Assembly (NCBI GenBank): GCA_963575645.1
Contig: OY754465.1
Coordinates: 60,039,901 to 60,103,900, forward strand
DNA from: Xanthostigma xanthostigma
Lineage: Eukaryota > Arthropoda > Insecta > Raphidioptera > Raphidiidae
Direction: 5' to 3'
Length of the DNA: 64,000 nucleotides
The position numbers and the translations under genes are program-made. The notes beneath the pieces are model-generated. The model had not been told where the DNA came from. It was given only the letters and a program-made list of their open reading frames with translations, and did no database searches. Shown here one piece after another: positions 37,801 to 52,800 of this stretch. Positions within the stretch are counted from its first letter, which is position 1. Each line of letters begins with the position of its first letter.

Positions 37801-40800
37801 AATATATTCAAGGATTTAAGGAGGTTGAGCCGTTTTACGAAGATAATGAAAAAAATCTGAAATATAGTTTTTTTAATAGATTTTTTTATGACAAAATTTT
37901 CTGTAAAAAATCCAAAATCATTAGGAGATTTATAAAGTCAAAATTTAAAAAAAACTTTACATGTAGTCTTATGGAAAATATGTCAACCTAGCATGCAAAC
38001 GGTACATTTTAATTTTTTGCAAATAACCAAATAATGTCAGCAGTTCCGAAAACTAACTATGTAAAGCATCGATGTCTTACGCATATTTTAATATTTCTTC
38101 CAACTTAATTAAACTTTAGCACTTTTCGATTATGGACTTTTATTCTTGACAATTTTAACAATTTTAACTGAATTTTCAACTGTTTAATGATTTAATTTTA
38201 ATTTTTAATAACTTCTAATTTCTTTTTTTAATTATTTACTGCAAAAAATATGTAAAATACAGATATTTACATACATTTATTTTTTCTAACCTAATTTTCT
38301 ACAAAAAATTCAAAAGTTAGTCCATTAAGTAAAATACTGAAATAATTAATAATATTAAAAAAAAAATATTTATTTATGCCTTTATGACAATAATTTATTG
38401 GTATCATCGACTTATAACCTTTTGTAAAAATTTGTTATGGAAAAGTTCCCATTTAGAATTCGACTTACTTTTGATTTGGACTGTAACGCATCAACCTCCT
38501 TAACGTCAGACAATAAATTTCAACATATTTCGAGTTTTGTCACTAACTTTGTTTGTTGAAACAGCTCACGCTGAAGAATAGCATAACTGGTAACCTCCAA
38601 AACTTTCCTCGAACGCTCAGAAGCAATCATAGGCGGTATCTGTATGATGCGAAGAACTAAATATTAAATATATTCATAGGACCACCCGCCCGACACCCAA
38701 AACTCGCGTGTGCGCAGAAATGACGTTGCTATCTTCTCTAAACGATACTACTCTTTGACCACTGTTTGACACGATCGCAGGAGCTGCCTAATGCGCATGC
38801 CTCTGTTCAATTGTTCGCGTACTATCCGCAATTTTTTCTGATTGCCAGCAAACTTTTTACAAATGTGTTTTATGAATAGTCAGATATTTGAATGACGTGA
38901 CTTTCAGACTTATTTTTCTGACTTTTTTGGATCTGAGAATCTATTCTGGAAGTTTGACAGCTGATGCATCTTTCATATTGTATATTTATTTTTTCGAGAA
39001 AACGTAGTTTTTTTTTTGTTTCGGTAAGGGAATGAACAACTGATATTTAAAAAAAAAAAACAAAACAATCATTGTGGAAGAAGCCATTCTTCAGCAGATA
39101 ATTTTTTTTTTAATGAAGTAATTTTCAATCGACGTTATAAAGAGATTGTCGTCGACACCATTGTTTAATTCCTGATCTAAACTATAGATGAGCCAGTGGA
39201 TTACGATAACAATAGGATCCAAGTATTAGACACCGGAGATCTTCTTATAGCTGCAGTGTTACCAACGGACGCCGGAAAATATTCTTGCGTGCGTACAAAT
39301 GAAGCCGGCTCAGTACACGCCGAAGCCTATCTTGCCGTACTTGGTGCGTATTTTGAACAGTTTTCATGTTAATTTGTCTATTTTTTGTGCGATTAACGCT
39401 TACTAACCATTTGTCACTTTTATTTTTCAATCTAGCAACGCCATCACCAGTATTTTAAATATTTAGCTCTTTAGTTTCTTACAATTTTATTAGTGTTCTT
39501 TATTCGACCTTGAAATTATAATAAATAATCGCCACATCTACAGAAATCTGTGTTTGGGAATACAGCACACATACATTTAAGATATTGGGATTTTACTTTG
39601 ACCATGATCCATCTATTGAGCATTTCAGTTAACTATCCTATGCGGAGCGTTACATACAATATGAATAAAGCATTGCGCGTTACGTATTTTTGTAAATATT
39701 TATTGTTTACAATTATTATGAATGTTACACGCGTCATTGAAAAATCGAAGAAGAAGCATGCTATATGTTTTGCAGTAGGTTAGGTGTAAATGTAGATATC
39801 AAATTATTAAATCAAAAAGTGACAGCTGTCAGCTGATTATACACTGTTGATTGTATGCGGTTTCTCTTTCAAATTTGACGTTTGCAACAAACTTAACCTT
39901 ACTTTCTGCTAATTACTATAATTACGTTTTGAAGGATTACTACCATCCTAAAGACGATTTTCTTCCTCGGAAATATACATTTTAAGTAAAACATCGAAAC
40001 TTCATATACTGACCTTGCCAACGCTTCGCATAGGGCGGCCATATAGAAAATTTTGGAACTGACTTCGCTTCCAGATAATATCCCAATTGGACATCAAAAT
40101 TAAATATACATTTAAAAAGTGAAATTCCTAAAATATCGGCTTGACTTCTGGGGATATATCAATCGTTGTTAGTTTTGATACTGCTATCGTATATAGGTAA
40201 ACATTATCATTTGCCAATGTATTGAGAATAAAGTGTAAGCATTGTGCGATCCCAATGTGATGTAAACATAGTTAGTAGTCACATCATGGAGGATAGATAG
40301 AAGGAAATCAAAATCGGTAGACCTCAATGCAAAGCGCGCGTCCCAAAAATCGATGATCGTAAGAGTTCGTTAAAGCTTTACGCGCGGTCCTGAATTTCGT
40401 GCATTATTGCGCCGTTCTGTATGGATTGTTTGAACGAATGCGGCGTGGTATTGGTTACGTCTATCTTGCAAAACAAAAAAAAAAATAAAAAACAGCAATA
40501 TTGAAATCTGGGGATTTTATAGCTTCAGTGTAATCGAGGTCAGGAGTCGGAAGGGGTACAGAAGTTCGGTTTTCGAGGCAAATGAACCAAACCGCTGATT
40601 TCCACCTCATAGGGGGAAGTCTTAACTAGTGATGTGCCGGATCATTAAAAATGTATATCCGCGGATACGGATCTGAATACGGATATTAGGTTTCAAGATC
40701 CGCGGATACGGATATGGATCTTAACTTTCTTAGAGTACGCGGCGGTAAATATTGCACATCGACCTTTGGAAAGAGACTATCTGTTATGGGAAAAAGTTAT

Positions 40801-43800
40801 TGACCTCTTTAAGAGTTAACTCTCATAACAGATTGTCTCTTTCCAAAGATCGATGTGCAATATCTCATTATAAAGATAGTTTTTTAGTACCTTTGAGTTA
40901 TGTACTATTGATATGGTACTCACTACGATAAATTTTTGCAGTATAAAGGTGCCAAATACGATTTTAAGAAATAAAAAATAATCTGAATGGAATTTAACAG
41001 TTTTTCATTATTACCTAATCACCTATATATATAAAATTTCATCTATGAATTGAAAATTAATAAGGTAAAAGATCCGCCAAAAACAAACGGATACGGATCT
41101 TTCTTCTCCCTCGGATATCCGGCACATCACTAGTCTTAACCAGTCCAAATAAGGATATCGAAAATAATTTGTAAGCGGGAGGACGATTTGGGGATGGTTT
41201 TTGGACAATTTGAAGGGATTGCCGAGGGAAAAAATTGTGTGACCCTCACCATCGTGTTAAGTGACTTCGAAAACGGGGGGGTCTCTAGATTGGCGCTCTG
41301 TCAAAAAAAAGCCAAAACTCCAAAAAAATCCCGACTCCTGACCTTAACTAATGGCTCTACCACCGGAATAGATGTCGTTATTTTCCTCACTTTTTAGGCA
41401 ACGGCGAATACATGGAGAGTCCTTTTTCTCTATCCTCCATGAGTCACACACTCAAAAAAAATATGTGTCACCAGTTGCAATTTTTCATCGAAACAAATTT
41501 ATTTTTACTAAGATTAGTTCCACAAATGACATATTGTTTCGTTTGTTTTTATATAAAATAATGTGTATTGTTGTGCAACAGTTCGTACACAAATTATTCA
41601 ACCGCCTGTGGATACAAGGGTACTGTTGGGACATACGGCAACTCTTCAATGCAAGGTGTCCAGCGATTCTTCTGTTCCGTACACAATCGAATGGTCCCAC
41701 AATAAACAGTAAGTGCAGTTCTCAGTTAAATTAATTTGTTTAAAAACAATCGACAGCTATAAACTTTTTTATTCATATAATATTATTAGTGTTCGACCGA
41801 AACTAGTTTTTACGGCCGAAACCGAAGTTTCTTGTTTTCCTGGGAAAAATAAAGTAAACATAATTATAATCAGTCTTTTTTTTTTTTTAAAATCAATCAC
41901 ATATTAATCATTCTCACCCTCTGATATTTTAACTAATTATTAACTTTTCATATATTATTACCTCCTTTATTTAAAAAAACACAAATAAATATACTTAAAA
42001 AAAAACACACTTTCATCTTAAGAACAAAATTATTTCTTCTAAACTTTGGTCCATTTTGTATGGTACTTTTGTTTACGAACTACAATAAAATTAAAATTAA
42101 TAAGTACCTACCTAGCAAATACAACAAGAACATGTCTGATTTCAGCGCAAAATCTCCCGAATGTAGTGTCTGTTTCGACCTAATGGCAGCCGAAACCGAA
42201 AATTCCGTCAGACACTAATATTATAAACCGACTTTATCGATTATTATACATAACTAGCGGTCCCGTCCGGTTTCACCCGGGTGCAAAAGAACGAATGGGG
42301 AAGGGAGGAACATGAGTACACACATTCATCTTAGTTTACCGAGATGAATGTTGTGTCCAAATTTCATTATGATCGGAGTTACCGTTCAAAAGTTTTTGTC
42401 GTTAAAAAGCAGTATTTTTACTTTTTTTAACTAATAATTTTTTTTTAATTAGGTAATTAAATAAAATTAAAATAAATTTAAGTGTAAGCCTTAGAAGAAA
42501 GCAATGTAGAAAATAAAAAAAAAATAAAAATATATTCGCCCAACGTAGGGCTCGAACCCATGACCCTAATATTGACAGTCGTGTGCTCTACCGATTGAGC
42601 TATTTAGTTAGTGCATTTCACCTGAATAGAAGCTTATTTTTAAGATACATTTTGCAACATTTTTCATTAATGCTCCGCTCCTAATGGTCGTAGCCTGATT
42701 TTATATAGCCTATAGCCTTCCTCGATAAATGGACTATCCAACAAAAAAAAATTTTCAATTTGAACCAGTAGTTCCGGAGATTAGCGCGTTCAAACAAACA
42801 AACAAAGTCTTCAGCTTTATATATTAGTATAGATGAGAAGAGATGCAAATACAGTAGAACTCACGTAATTGCAAACTCTCGAGATTAATCGAATCATGTA
42901 CTTTCAACATTAATATTTACGCGATTCTTAGTTAGTTTTTGCTGACGCGAAGGTATCTTTTTGCAGGCTAATGCATTTAGGAAACAGTCAACGCATAAGA
43001 TTACAGCAAGACGGAACCCTCGAAATCGAAGCCGTGCGGGCAGCCGACGTTGGTGAATATTCTTGTTCGGTCCGATCGCCCGGAGGAAACGAAACGCGCT
43101 CGGCCAGACTGAGCGTTATCGAATTGCCCTTCGCTCCTACGAACGTCAAGGCTTATCGTCTGGATACGCAGACGCAACGGGCCGTGAATGTCACGTGGAC
43201 GCCGGGCTTCGATGGTAACAGTCCAACCAAACAGTTTATTGTGCAGAAACGTGAAGTACCCGAGCTAGGTAAGTTGATTTTCGATGTCGCAATGATTATA
43301 ATACTTATACGATAATACTAGCGTGACCTGTGCGAATTATTCGCACTAAATAAGTATAATAATTATCACTTTACAAAATTATTTTTTAAATATGATTGCA
43401 GTATTCAATTCGTTTCTAATTTTGCACACTGCTTATAACCATTGGCTAACGTATTATAATACGTTAATCAAAGTTATAACGTTCTTCTTTTTGTTGTAAA
43501 AGAAATATTTTACTAAAATTGTCATATATGTAGAGGCGCAAGTAGCAAAAGCGTTGTTCAGCGTTGCCCGTCAGATGGCAGTATGCAGTATTTACAATAT
43601 GGTCAGATGACAGATCAAAGTGTTAACGTTACGCCGTCAGATGGCAGACGTTGTTCAGAGTTTAATTAATTTAATTATTTGAATAGCAATAATAAATTTT
43701 TTAGTTGTCGATGTCAGTAGAGCAAGCAATTATCTGTAAAATGATATATAATTTATGTGGAGAAGTTATGTGGTTTTTTTCTAAAAAGGGAGGCAAACAT

Positions 43801-46800
43801 CTTAAACCTTAGCGTATTAATATATATGATAAAGAGAGAGGCAGAGATTGTAGATTATAGACGCTCAACAACTAAGGTCAACAGCGTCTGTGTGTATCAG
43901 AGAATCTGTCAACCAGCATATACAAACCGACTGGTACGAGCTCGGGTGTCTGGGAGCGTTAATTCCCAAATAACATTTCAATGTTTCCCCTGAGGAAAAG
44001 CTTGTATGTTGCGGATAATGTTGAGAACTACTTAACCGATTTGAAAAATTCTTTCACTGTTTTGAAGCCTACTTCTTTCCGAATAACACAGATCATATAT
44101 TATTGCACGGAAAAAAAAACGGAAGATGGCAACATTTTAAAAAAAGTTAATCATATATATTAATACGCTAAGGTTTAAGATGTTTGCCTCCCTTTTTAGA
44201 AAAAACCTCACAATTTCTTCACATAAATTATATATCATTTTACAGATAATTGCTTGCTCTACTGACATCGACAACTAAAAAATTTATTATTGCTTTTGTT
44301 TTTGTAAATTAATTAAAATACAGCAACGCTGAACAACGTCTGCCATCTGACGGCTTTAATTTTGAAATAACGTCAACACTTCGATCTGTCATCTGACCTT
44401 CATATTGTAATACAACAGACACAATACTGCATACTGCCATCTGACGGCTTTAATTTTGAAACAGCGAGCAACGCTGAACAACGTCACAGCAATGCTGCAT
44501 GATGCCATCTGACGGCTTAGCTCAACGCTTTTGCTACTTGCGCCTCTATATGACAATTTTAGTAAAATATTTCTTCGATCTGTCATCTGAGCTTCATATT
44601 GTAATACAACAAAAAGAAGAACGTTATAAGCAGTGTGCAAAATTAGAAACAAATTGAATACCTGCAATCATATGTAAAAAATAATTTTGTAAAGTGATAA
44701 TTATTATACTTATTTAGTGCGAATAATTCGCACAGGTCACTCTAGTTTTATATATATCGCCATTATATGTTCATTTGCACGTCAATGACGTCATTAAATC
44801 GGCGTTTTTCATTTGTTAAAAATATCCATGATTCAAAAACTATAAAAAGCGCGCAATTCAAAATTTGTTTTGTTTTCTAGGACCGATACCTGATCCGTTG
44901 TTAAACTGGATAACTGAATTGAGCAACGTTTCGGCCAATCAGCGATGGGTTCTCTTGACAAATCTAAAAGCAGCTGCTGCTTATCAATTCCGCGTAAGCG
45001 CAGTCAACAGCGTTGGTGAAGGAAGCCCTTCAGACCCAAGTAATATCGTAATGTTGCCGCAGGAAGGTTAGTTCAACTACATTCAGTTGTTTAATATTCT
45101 ATATTGTACATAAAACTGTGAATATTTTATTACATTGCACAGCTGGCCTTTTGAAATGCTGTAAACATCAACAAGGTGGGAAATTTTAGTCACCGCAGAG
45201 ATGCTTTTTTTTGTTTTGCGTTGTGCACTGTTTTGTTTGAAAAAAAAAAAAAATGAACGTCAACTGTCAGTTGTTTGATGAATGTTTTGTTTTGTTTTTA
45301 GCGCCGTCCGGTCCCCCCGTTGGGTTTGTAGGCTCTGCTAGATCTTCTTCGGAAATCATAATTCAGTGGCAGCCCCCGCTCGAAGAACATCGTAACGGAC
45401 AAATCTTGGGTTATATAATTCGTTACCGTCTTTACGGCTACAATAAAAGTCCGTGGACGATTCGTAACATTACGAACGAAGCGCAGAGAAATTTTTTAAT
45501 CCAAGATTTAATCACATGGAAAGATTACGTCGTTCAAGTCGCAGCCTACAATAACAAGGGCGTCGGCGTATATACCGACGGTGCTAAAATTAAGACTAAA
45601 GAAGGCGTACCGGAAGCTCCTCCGATCATCACCAGAGTGGAAGCGATTAACTCGACGGCAATATTTGTTTCGTGGAAGCCGCCGGACCCTCAAAAAATTA
45701 ACGGCATTAATCAAGGCTATAAATTACAGGCTTGGAGATCTTCGTCTAACGGCGAAGTCGAAGAAAAAATGAAAACGGTGCATCCGAATTTATTCGATCC
45801 GTTAGCCGAACAGAGTGCGGTCATGACGGGACTTCGAAAGTTTACGGAGTACAATATTACAGTTGTTTGTTTTACTGATCCGGGAGATGGTGAAAAAAGT
45901 GACTATATTGCAGTGAAAACCAGTGAAGATGGTAAGTTTACGCTCAAATCAATACGCGTACAGAGAAATGTTCCCGTCACAGGGTATTCATACTCGACGT
46001 TGGCGTCAAGACCGTGCTAATTATAGTGAAACTGCTAATCCGACAGGTTTATAGCACACGGTTCTTTGATTTTAAAGTACTTTCCTAAACCTACAATAGC
46101 TCGGTGGTTTTTATATTAAAAAAATTGGTTGTCTGTAAAGTCGGTTTACGGACGATAGTTTTACGTGATAACGTATTCCGTAATACATAACCTAAATTTT
46201 AGTAGCTGTCAAACTTGGGCCGAAGCATACTGCGCTCTCGCTTGCACGCACAGGGTCAGGCGGAACGTTAGGAACGTTACACTTTTTCGTGCGTGCAGCT
46301 GGTGTTTCATCAATTCTAAGACGTTATCACGTCAAAAAATTAAGGTAGTACGAGCACCAAGGCAATTTTAAATAAAAGGCTTGATTTTTTTTATATGAAG
46401 TTGGACTAAGTCTAAACCAATTCTGAAAATTTTAGGGGGGGTTACCCGATTATTTAAATAAATAAATGATTTCAAAAGTAGGCATATTAAACATTGGCTT
46501 TATGGTAAAACGGTAGATGGATGATATGTTTTCATTGATTTCTCCAAAACTAGTCGGTGGAAATTAAAAAAAAAACTATTTAAATTAAAATTAAAACCTT
46601 AATAAATTATTGAAAACAAAAAAACCCGTTGTGCCCGACTAATTAAAAAGATATTTAATCTTTTTAATTAAATATCTTTTTAATTAGTCGGGCACAACGG
46701 GTTTTTTTTTTGTTAAATATGCCTACTTTTGAAGTCATTTATTTATTTAAATAATCGGGCAACCCCCCCTAAAATTTTCAGAATTGGTTTAGACTTAGTC

Positions 46801-49800
46801 CAACTTCATATAAAAAAAATCAAGCCTTTTATTTAAAATTGCCTTGGTGCTCGTACTACCTTAATTCATATACATCCGCGATGGGGTCATTTAACCTATA
46901 TGTATTCCAAATTTGAACTTTTTTCATCCAGTAGATACAGAGAAAATAAGCTGTGACAGACAGACAGACATGAAAGGATTTTATAAGGATTTTTTTTTTT
47001 CATCGGATCTACAGAACCTTAAAAATAAAACATTTCAGTATTCTTACGTGTCGCCTTAATTTGTATGTAATTAGAAAGAAATTACTATTAGGAAACGGGA
47101 TTAAACAAGTCAATGACGCAGTTGGGGTCCTCGCCGTAAATTTTTCGTTAAAGCTATTGATTTAAATCAGTGATTCCCAAAGTGGTCTATATCGACCCCC
47201 AGAGGTTGGCGACAACTTGCAAGGGGTCCATGTCAGAGGTAAAAAAAAATTGGGGGTCCATGAAATGAAAATGGGGGTCAACGATAGTTAATCTCCTAAC
47301 AAAAAAAGAAACAAACTAGACATCGTTAACCGAAGAGATTTAAGGTTAAATCTAACTAAATTGATGCCAAATGCTGGAAATTTATTATTAAAGCATTAGG
47401 TTCATCCCTCACACTAAAAGCATTTATTTTTTGCTTAGTTATTTTATGTAATAGAAATTAAATTTTAATTTGGCTCATTTTAATTTGAATCTAATTAATA
47501 AATGTATAAAACTAAACATTTCACTACCGTTATAAATTTAAATCGTTCAAAGTGAGTAGCACTATACCGGTTGTCAAAAATACATTTGAAATTAATGAAT
47601 TTGCAAAAAATTAATATCAAATAAGCAGGGGTTCTACCCAAAACCGAAAAACATGGCAAGTGGTCTACGAGACAAAAAAGTTTGGGAACCTCTGATTTAA
47701 ATAATTGTTATCAATATGTTATTTATTTTATTTTTTAATGCTGCTTTACATAAACAATACGCGCGAGTGAATTGTAAAAATATTTTGTTACTTTATATGT
47801 TATTTTTTAATTTTGATTTTCAGTTCCCGATGAAGTAACAAATCTTCAATTCGATGAAGTAAGCGACAGAGCTGTAAAAGTAACATGGGCGCCACCAAAA
47901 CAAGTGAACGGAATTCTTACGGGCTACCAACTGTCATATCAAATAAAAGACGATCCTGACACGCTCAGAATGGAAAATCTCACTGCCGACGCAACCAACT
48001 TAAAAGTGGCAGATTTACAAGCGACTACTCATTACCGTTTTGAAGTGACCGCTTGGACAGCAAAAGGTGCCGGTCCTCCGAAAGTAGCCGTTATCCAGTC
48101 AGGTGTTGAACCGGTTTTACCGGATCCGCCGTCGAAATTAGCCCTATCGAACATCGAAGCTTTTTCCGTCGTCTTACAATTTACTCCGGGCTTCGATGGC
48201 AACTCTTCAATCACAAAGTGGACTGTCGAAGCTCAGACAGCGCGCAATTCGACTTGGTTTACCATTTTTGAAATTTCGGATCCCGATGCTAGCACAATCA
48301 CAGTGAAAAATTTAGTTCCGTTTATGATGTACAAATTGCGATTGATTGCTAATAATGTCGTTGGAGCGTCGGGGCCATCTCAGCCGACAAAAGAATTTCA
48401 AACGATACAGGCTCCGCCTTCACATCCTCCGAAAAACGTTACGGTTCGTGCAATGAGCGCAACGGAACTTAGAGTTCGGTGGATTGTAAGTTCATAATTT
48501 TTAAATTTAAACGTTACTGCAATATACAGTATGTAAACACGTAAGGTGCACAAGAAATTAACATTAGGAAAAAATGACTGGATCAGAGTGAGCCTTGAAA
48601 TCTTGTTTTTCAATTTGACAGATAATATTCTTTTGCAAAGTGACTGTGTACACTACCGAAGAAATTATTAAAATGATTACAACATAATCGGACTTTTTTT
48701 ATTAATGGGAAAGTTAAATTCCCAAAAATACTTTAATATGGTGCGAGATCAAATATCTCCGCCTATTCGCGTTGAACCTAAAGAAATTGGGTCACTGATT
48801 TACCAACGCGCATACGTCATACCAGTCAGACAATTTTTGAATGAAATGTTTCCAAACAGATGGAGTTGTTTTTTTGTTTTATTTTTAAACGAAAAAATTA
48901 AAATAATGATTTATAAGAGCTTTTTATTATTAAAAAAGCCAAATAAAATAAAAATAAATCAAAATAAAATAGAAATCCTCAAGATTACCACGATAATTCA
49001 ATAGAAAAAACAATTAATGCAGTCATGGCTAACTCTGATCCAAGTATTTTTTCCCAATGCTAATTTCCCTATGTGCACCTTACGCGTTTACATACTGTAT
49101 TCACTCATTCGCTACCGGCACTTTTCGAACTGCTGCATATGCTAGCATTAAAGCGAACGACAAAAATGAACTGACATAAGTTAAAACTGCTTGTTTGTGG
49201 ATTAGTGATCTGACAGGCGTGGCCTAACCCTTTACAATGACTTTAAAACCAATAATAATTACATTAATGATTTTTCTTGACATTTTTCTAGCCACTGCAA
49301 CAAATGGAATGGTTCGGAAATCCTCGCGGCTACAACATAACTTACATCGAATTCGGTCCTGCGAAATCTAAAAGCATTACGATTGAGGACCCTACGGCTA
49401 ACTCTCACATTCTCGATAACTTAGAAGAATTTGCTCTGTACGAAATAACGATGCAGGCATACAATGATGTCGGTAGCTCTTTGCAAAGTCCGAAAGCGAT
49501 CGAACGAACGAGAGAATCTGTACCGTCGTTCGGACCGTTAAGCGTCGAAGCGAATGCTACATCATCGACCACTATAGTCGTGAAATGGGGCGACGTTCCC
49601 AAAGAACATCAAAACGGACAGATTGAAGGTTTTAAAGTGTACTACGGAGCGAACCCGAGATCTCCGTTCCTGTACAAGTTAATCGATAACAATACTACTT
49701 TTACGACGACTTTGACCGAACTGAGAAAGTTTGTTGTTTATCATATTCAAGTGTTGGCATACACGAGGCTAGGTGACGGCGCGCTCAGCACACCTCCTGT

Positions 49801-52800
49801 TCGTGTTCAAACTTTTGAGGACGGTGAGTAAAGAAAAAGAAAAACAAGAATTATCAATTCCCAACTTTGCTAAAGATAAAGACAACGAACTTGAGTAGTT
49901 GAGATGGGATAAAGTCACATGCAAATCCACTTCCGCGAATAATTTTAAAATGTTTTCGTGGTAAACGTGTACAGTCTTCTTGTTGTTCACAAATATAAGC
50001 AAGAAAGAAGAATAGAGACAAGGAAGATGTATGCGCAGTGTCGCATTGCGCATTCAAGGTCGGCGCCATGATGTGTGACGTATTTAGTTCCAACCCCATC
50101 ATTCAAGTTTGTTCAACTTATCTATAACCTTTTTTTCAATTCCGAAGCTAATAGGTACTATTCGTGAAAAGAAAGTCAAGATCGGCTTTGTGCAAATTTT
50201 AATCTCTTAGTTGGAAGACAACAGACCTGATAGACTAAGGATTTTTTATCGGCTAACGATCTAATTTTGTTTCAGCACCTGGTCCTCCATCAAATGTATC
50301 ATTTCCCGATGTTTCGTTTACAACTGCTCGTATAATTTGGGATGTTCCGGAAGAACCTAACGGAAATATTTTGGCGTACCGCGTTACTTATCATTTGGAT
50401 AACGCCATAAATTACAATTTTTCTAGAGAATTTCCACCTTCTGATAGAACATATAGGTATAATATAAAATAATATTTAATTTTAAAAGAAATGAATATTA
50501 ACACAAATTTTACTAACTGAAAAAAAAGGTTACTATGGAGACGATTTTCTTGGAAGTAGCCTACTGAACCGATTAAAAAATTCTTTCACCCCTTTGAAGT
50601 CTATTTCTGCTCGATCAATATAGGCTATGAATTATGAAAGTGTTGAAAGATAATTTTTTGATTAACCTTTTCTTTTACAGGGCAACCGAATTAGAGTCGG
50701 AGAAGTATTATTTATTTTCAGTAACAGCCCAAACTAAACTCGGTTGGGGTAAGACTGCGCATGCTCTTGTTCTTACGACAAATAATCGTGAGATACCTCA
50801 GCCACCATCGTCTCCACAAATAAGCCGTAGTCAAATTCAGAGCCAGCAAATTACATTCAGTTGGACACCTGGACGAGACGGTTTTGCACCTCTAAGGTTA
50901 GCAATATGCTATTTGACTTTCATTTTTATATAAGTCGTCTTACATTGTTCATATCATTAGTCCACAGGAATTTTTATTTCGCTTTAGTGTAATCGTTTTA
51001 TAAAATAAAATAACTCTCAAAACTGTAAGTATTCAAATTGACGCGAAAACAAGAGCCGCCATTTTTACCAACTGTGATGTCATTCTTGTAGTATACGAAC
51101 AAGTGAAAATAAGGCTCGGCGTCGCTTACACGAGACTCCTTTAGTGTTACTCACGTGTGTGTTTATATCATAGATATATATATTAATAGATAGCGGATGC
51201 CTATCCTTGAGCATTGAGCGGAATGGTTCCAATTAGAAGCCATTTTGTACGTGGAAAACGCCGTAAAAAGCGCGCGAGGTTCAAAAATATTCATTATTTT
51301 ATAATATGATTTTATTGAGAAAAACAACAAAACTCACAGTAAACAGTGATATTTCGCTCCAAAACCTATATTTATATTGAAACGTTTCAAAAATTACAAA
51401 ACTGAGCATAAATATAATATAAAAGCTTAGAACATTTTACATTACCAGATTGGCATCAATGCTTGTCAACCTTGATGCCAAATTGACAATGTAAAATGTT
51501 CTAAGCTTTTACATTATATTTATGCTTAATTTTGTAATTTTTGAAACGTTTCAGTATAAAAATAGGTTATGGAGCTAAATATCACTGTTTACTGTGAGTT
51601 TTGTTGTTTTTCTCAATAAAATCATATTATAAAATAATGAATATTTTTGAATTTCGCGCGCTTTTTACGGCGTTTTCCACGTACAAAATGGCTTCTAAAT
51701 GGTACAGGAGGCGCTAGTGTATCCGCAATCTATTAAATATATATATCTATGGTTTATATAGGCATATGTATGTTTACTACAAGTCTGACGTCACCCTTCA
51801 AAAAATCATGGCCGACAATTTTTAATATTGAAATAACAAAATCGATCTCGTGTTTTTTGTAAATTCAAACTAATAACTTCTGATATCTTATTCGATCGTC
51901 ATTTCACATAATTGAATACCCTATTAGATTCTTATAAGAAATATTCCATTGTTGTCGAAACCACCCCCTTATAATTTCATGTTTTCTAGATTTAATTGTT
52001 TGTTAACACAATTTATCTTTTTGAATTATTTTCAAACTGCAAGGAAGAAGTAAATTACCCTAAGTAAAACTATTTTTCTGTTTTAGATATTATACGGTAC
52101 AACAATCAGAAAATCAAGGATCCTGGCAGTCGATACCAGAAAGAGTCGATCCGCAAGTAACTGAATATACGGTTACAAATCTAAAACCATATTCGTTGTA
52201 TCGTTTCCGAATACAAGCGACTAACGATATGGGTCCGAGCAGTTTTAGCAAAGAATCAAAAGAAGTTCGCACTCTGCCTGCAGGTAAGATGTTTAAAAAA
52301 ATTCATGTAACATGTCCTAGATTACATTAAGTAGACTGAAATAAAATAAGTACTTTGGACTTATGCAATCTAAATGTCAATTTAGCTCCGAGCAAAGCTG
52401 TATTGGGTTTGAAAGTTGTTCCGATAACAACTACGAGCGTCCAAGTTCACTGGGATCCGATCGAAGAACACTACTGGAGCGGTGACATTAAAACCGGAGG
52501 TTATAGAATCGTTTTCCAGCCTGTATCAGACTTTCCGACTGCTCTGCAAGCTACTCCAAAAGAAGAAGTTTTGGGAATTGATGTAAGTTTGTCTTTTGTC
52601 GTTATGTTCACCTCAATTTTCATCGTAGACTATTGACACGCTCACTATAGTTTCAAACAGGGCTTTTGTGAGTGATGGTTTATTTCTATACATATTGTAT
52701 GTGTGGATAAAACAAAAGACTATGTAATATTTGTTTTGAATAGTTGGAATTAACGATTGTATCATCTAGCAACACTAACGCAGTTGTTTTTTGTTTTTTT

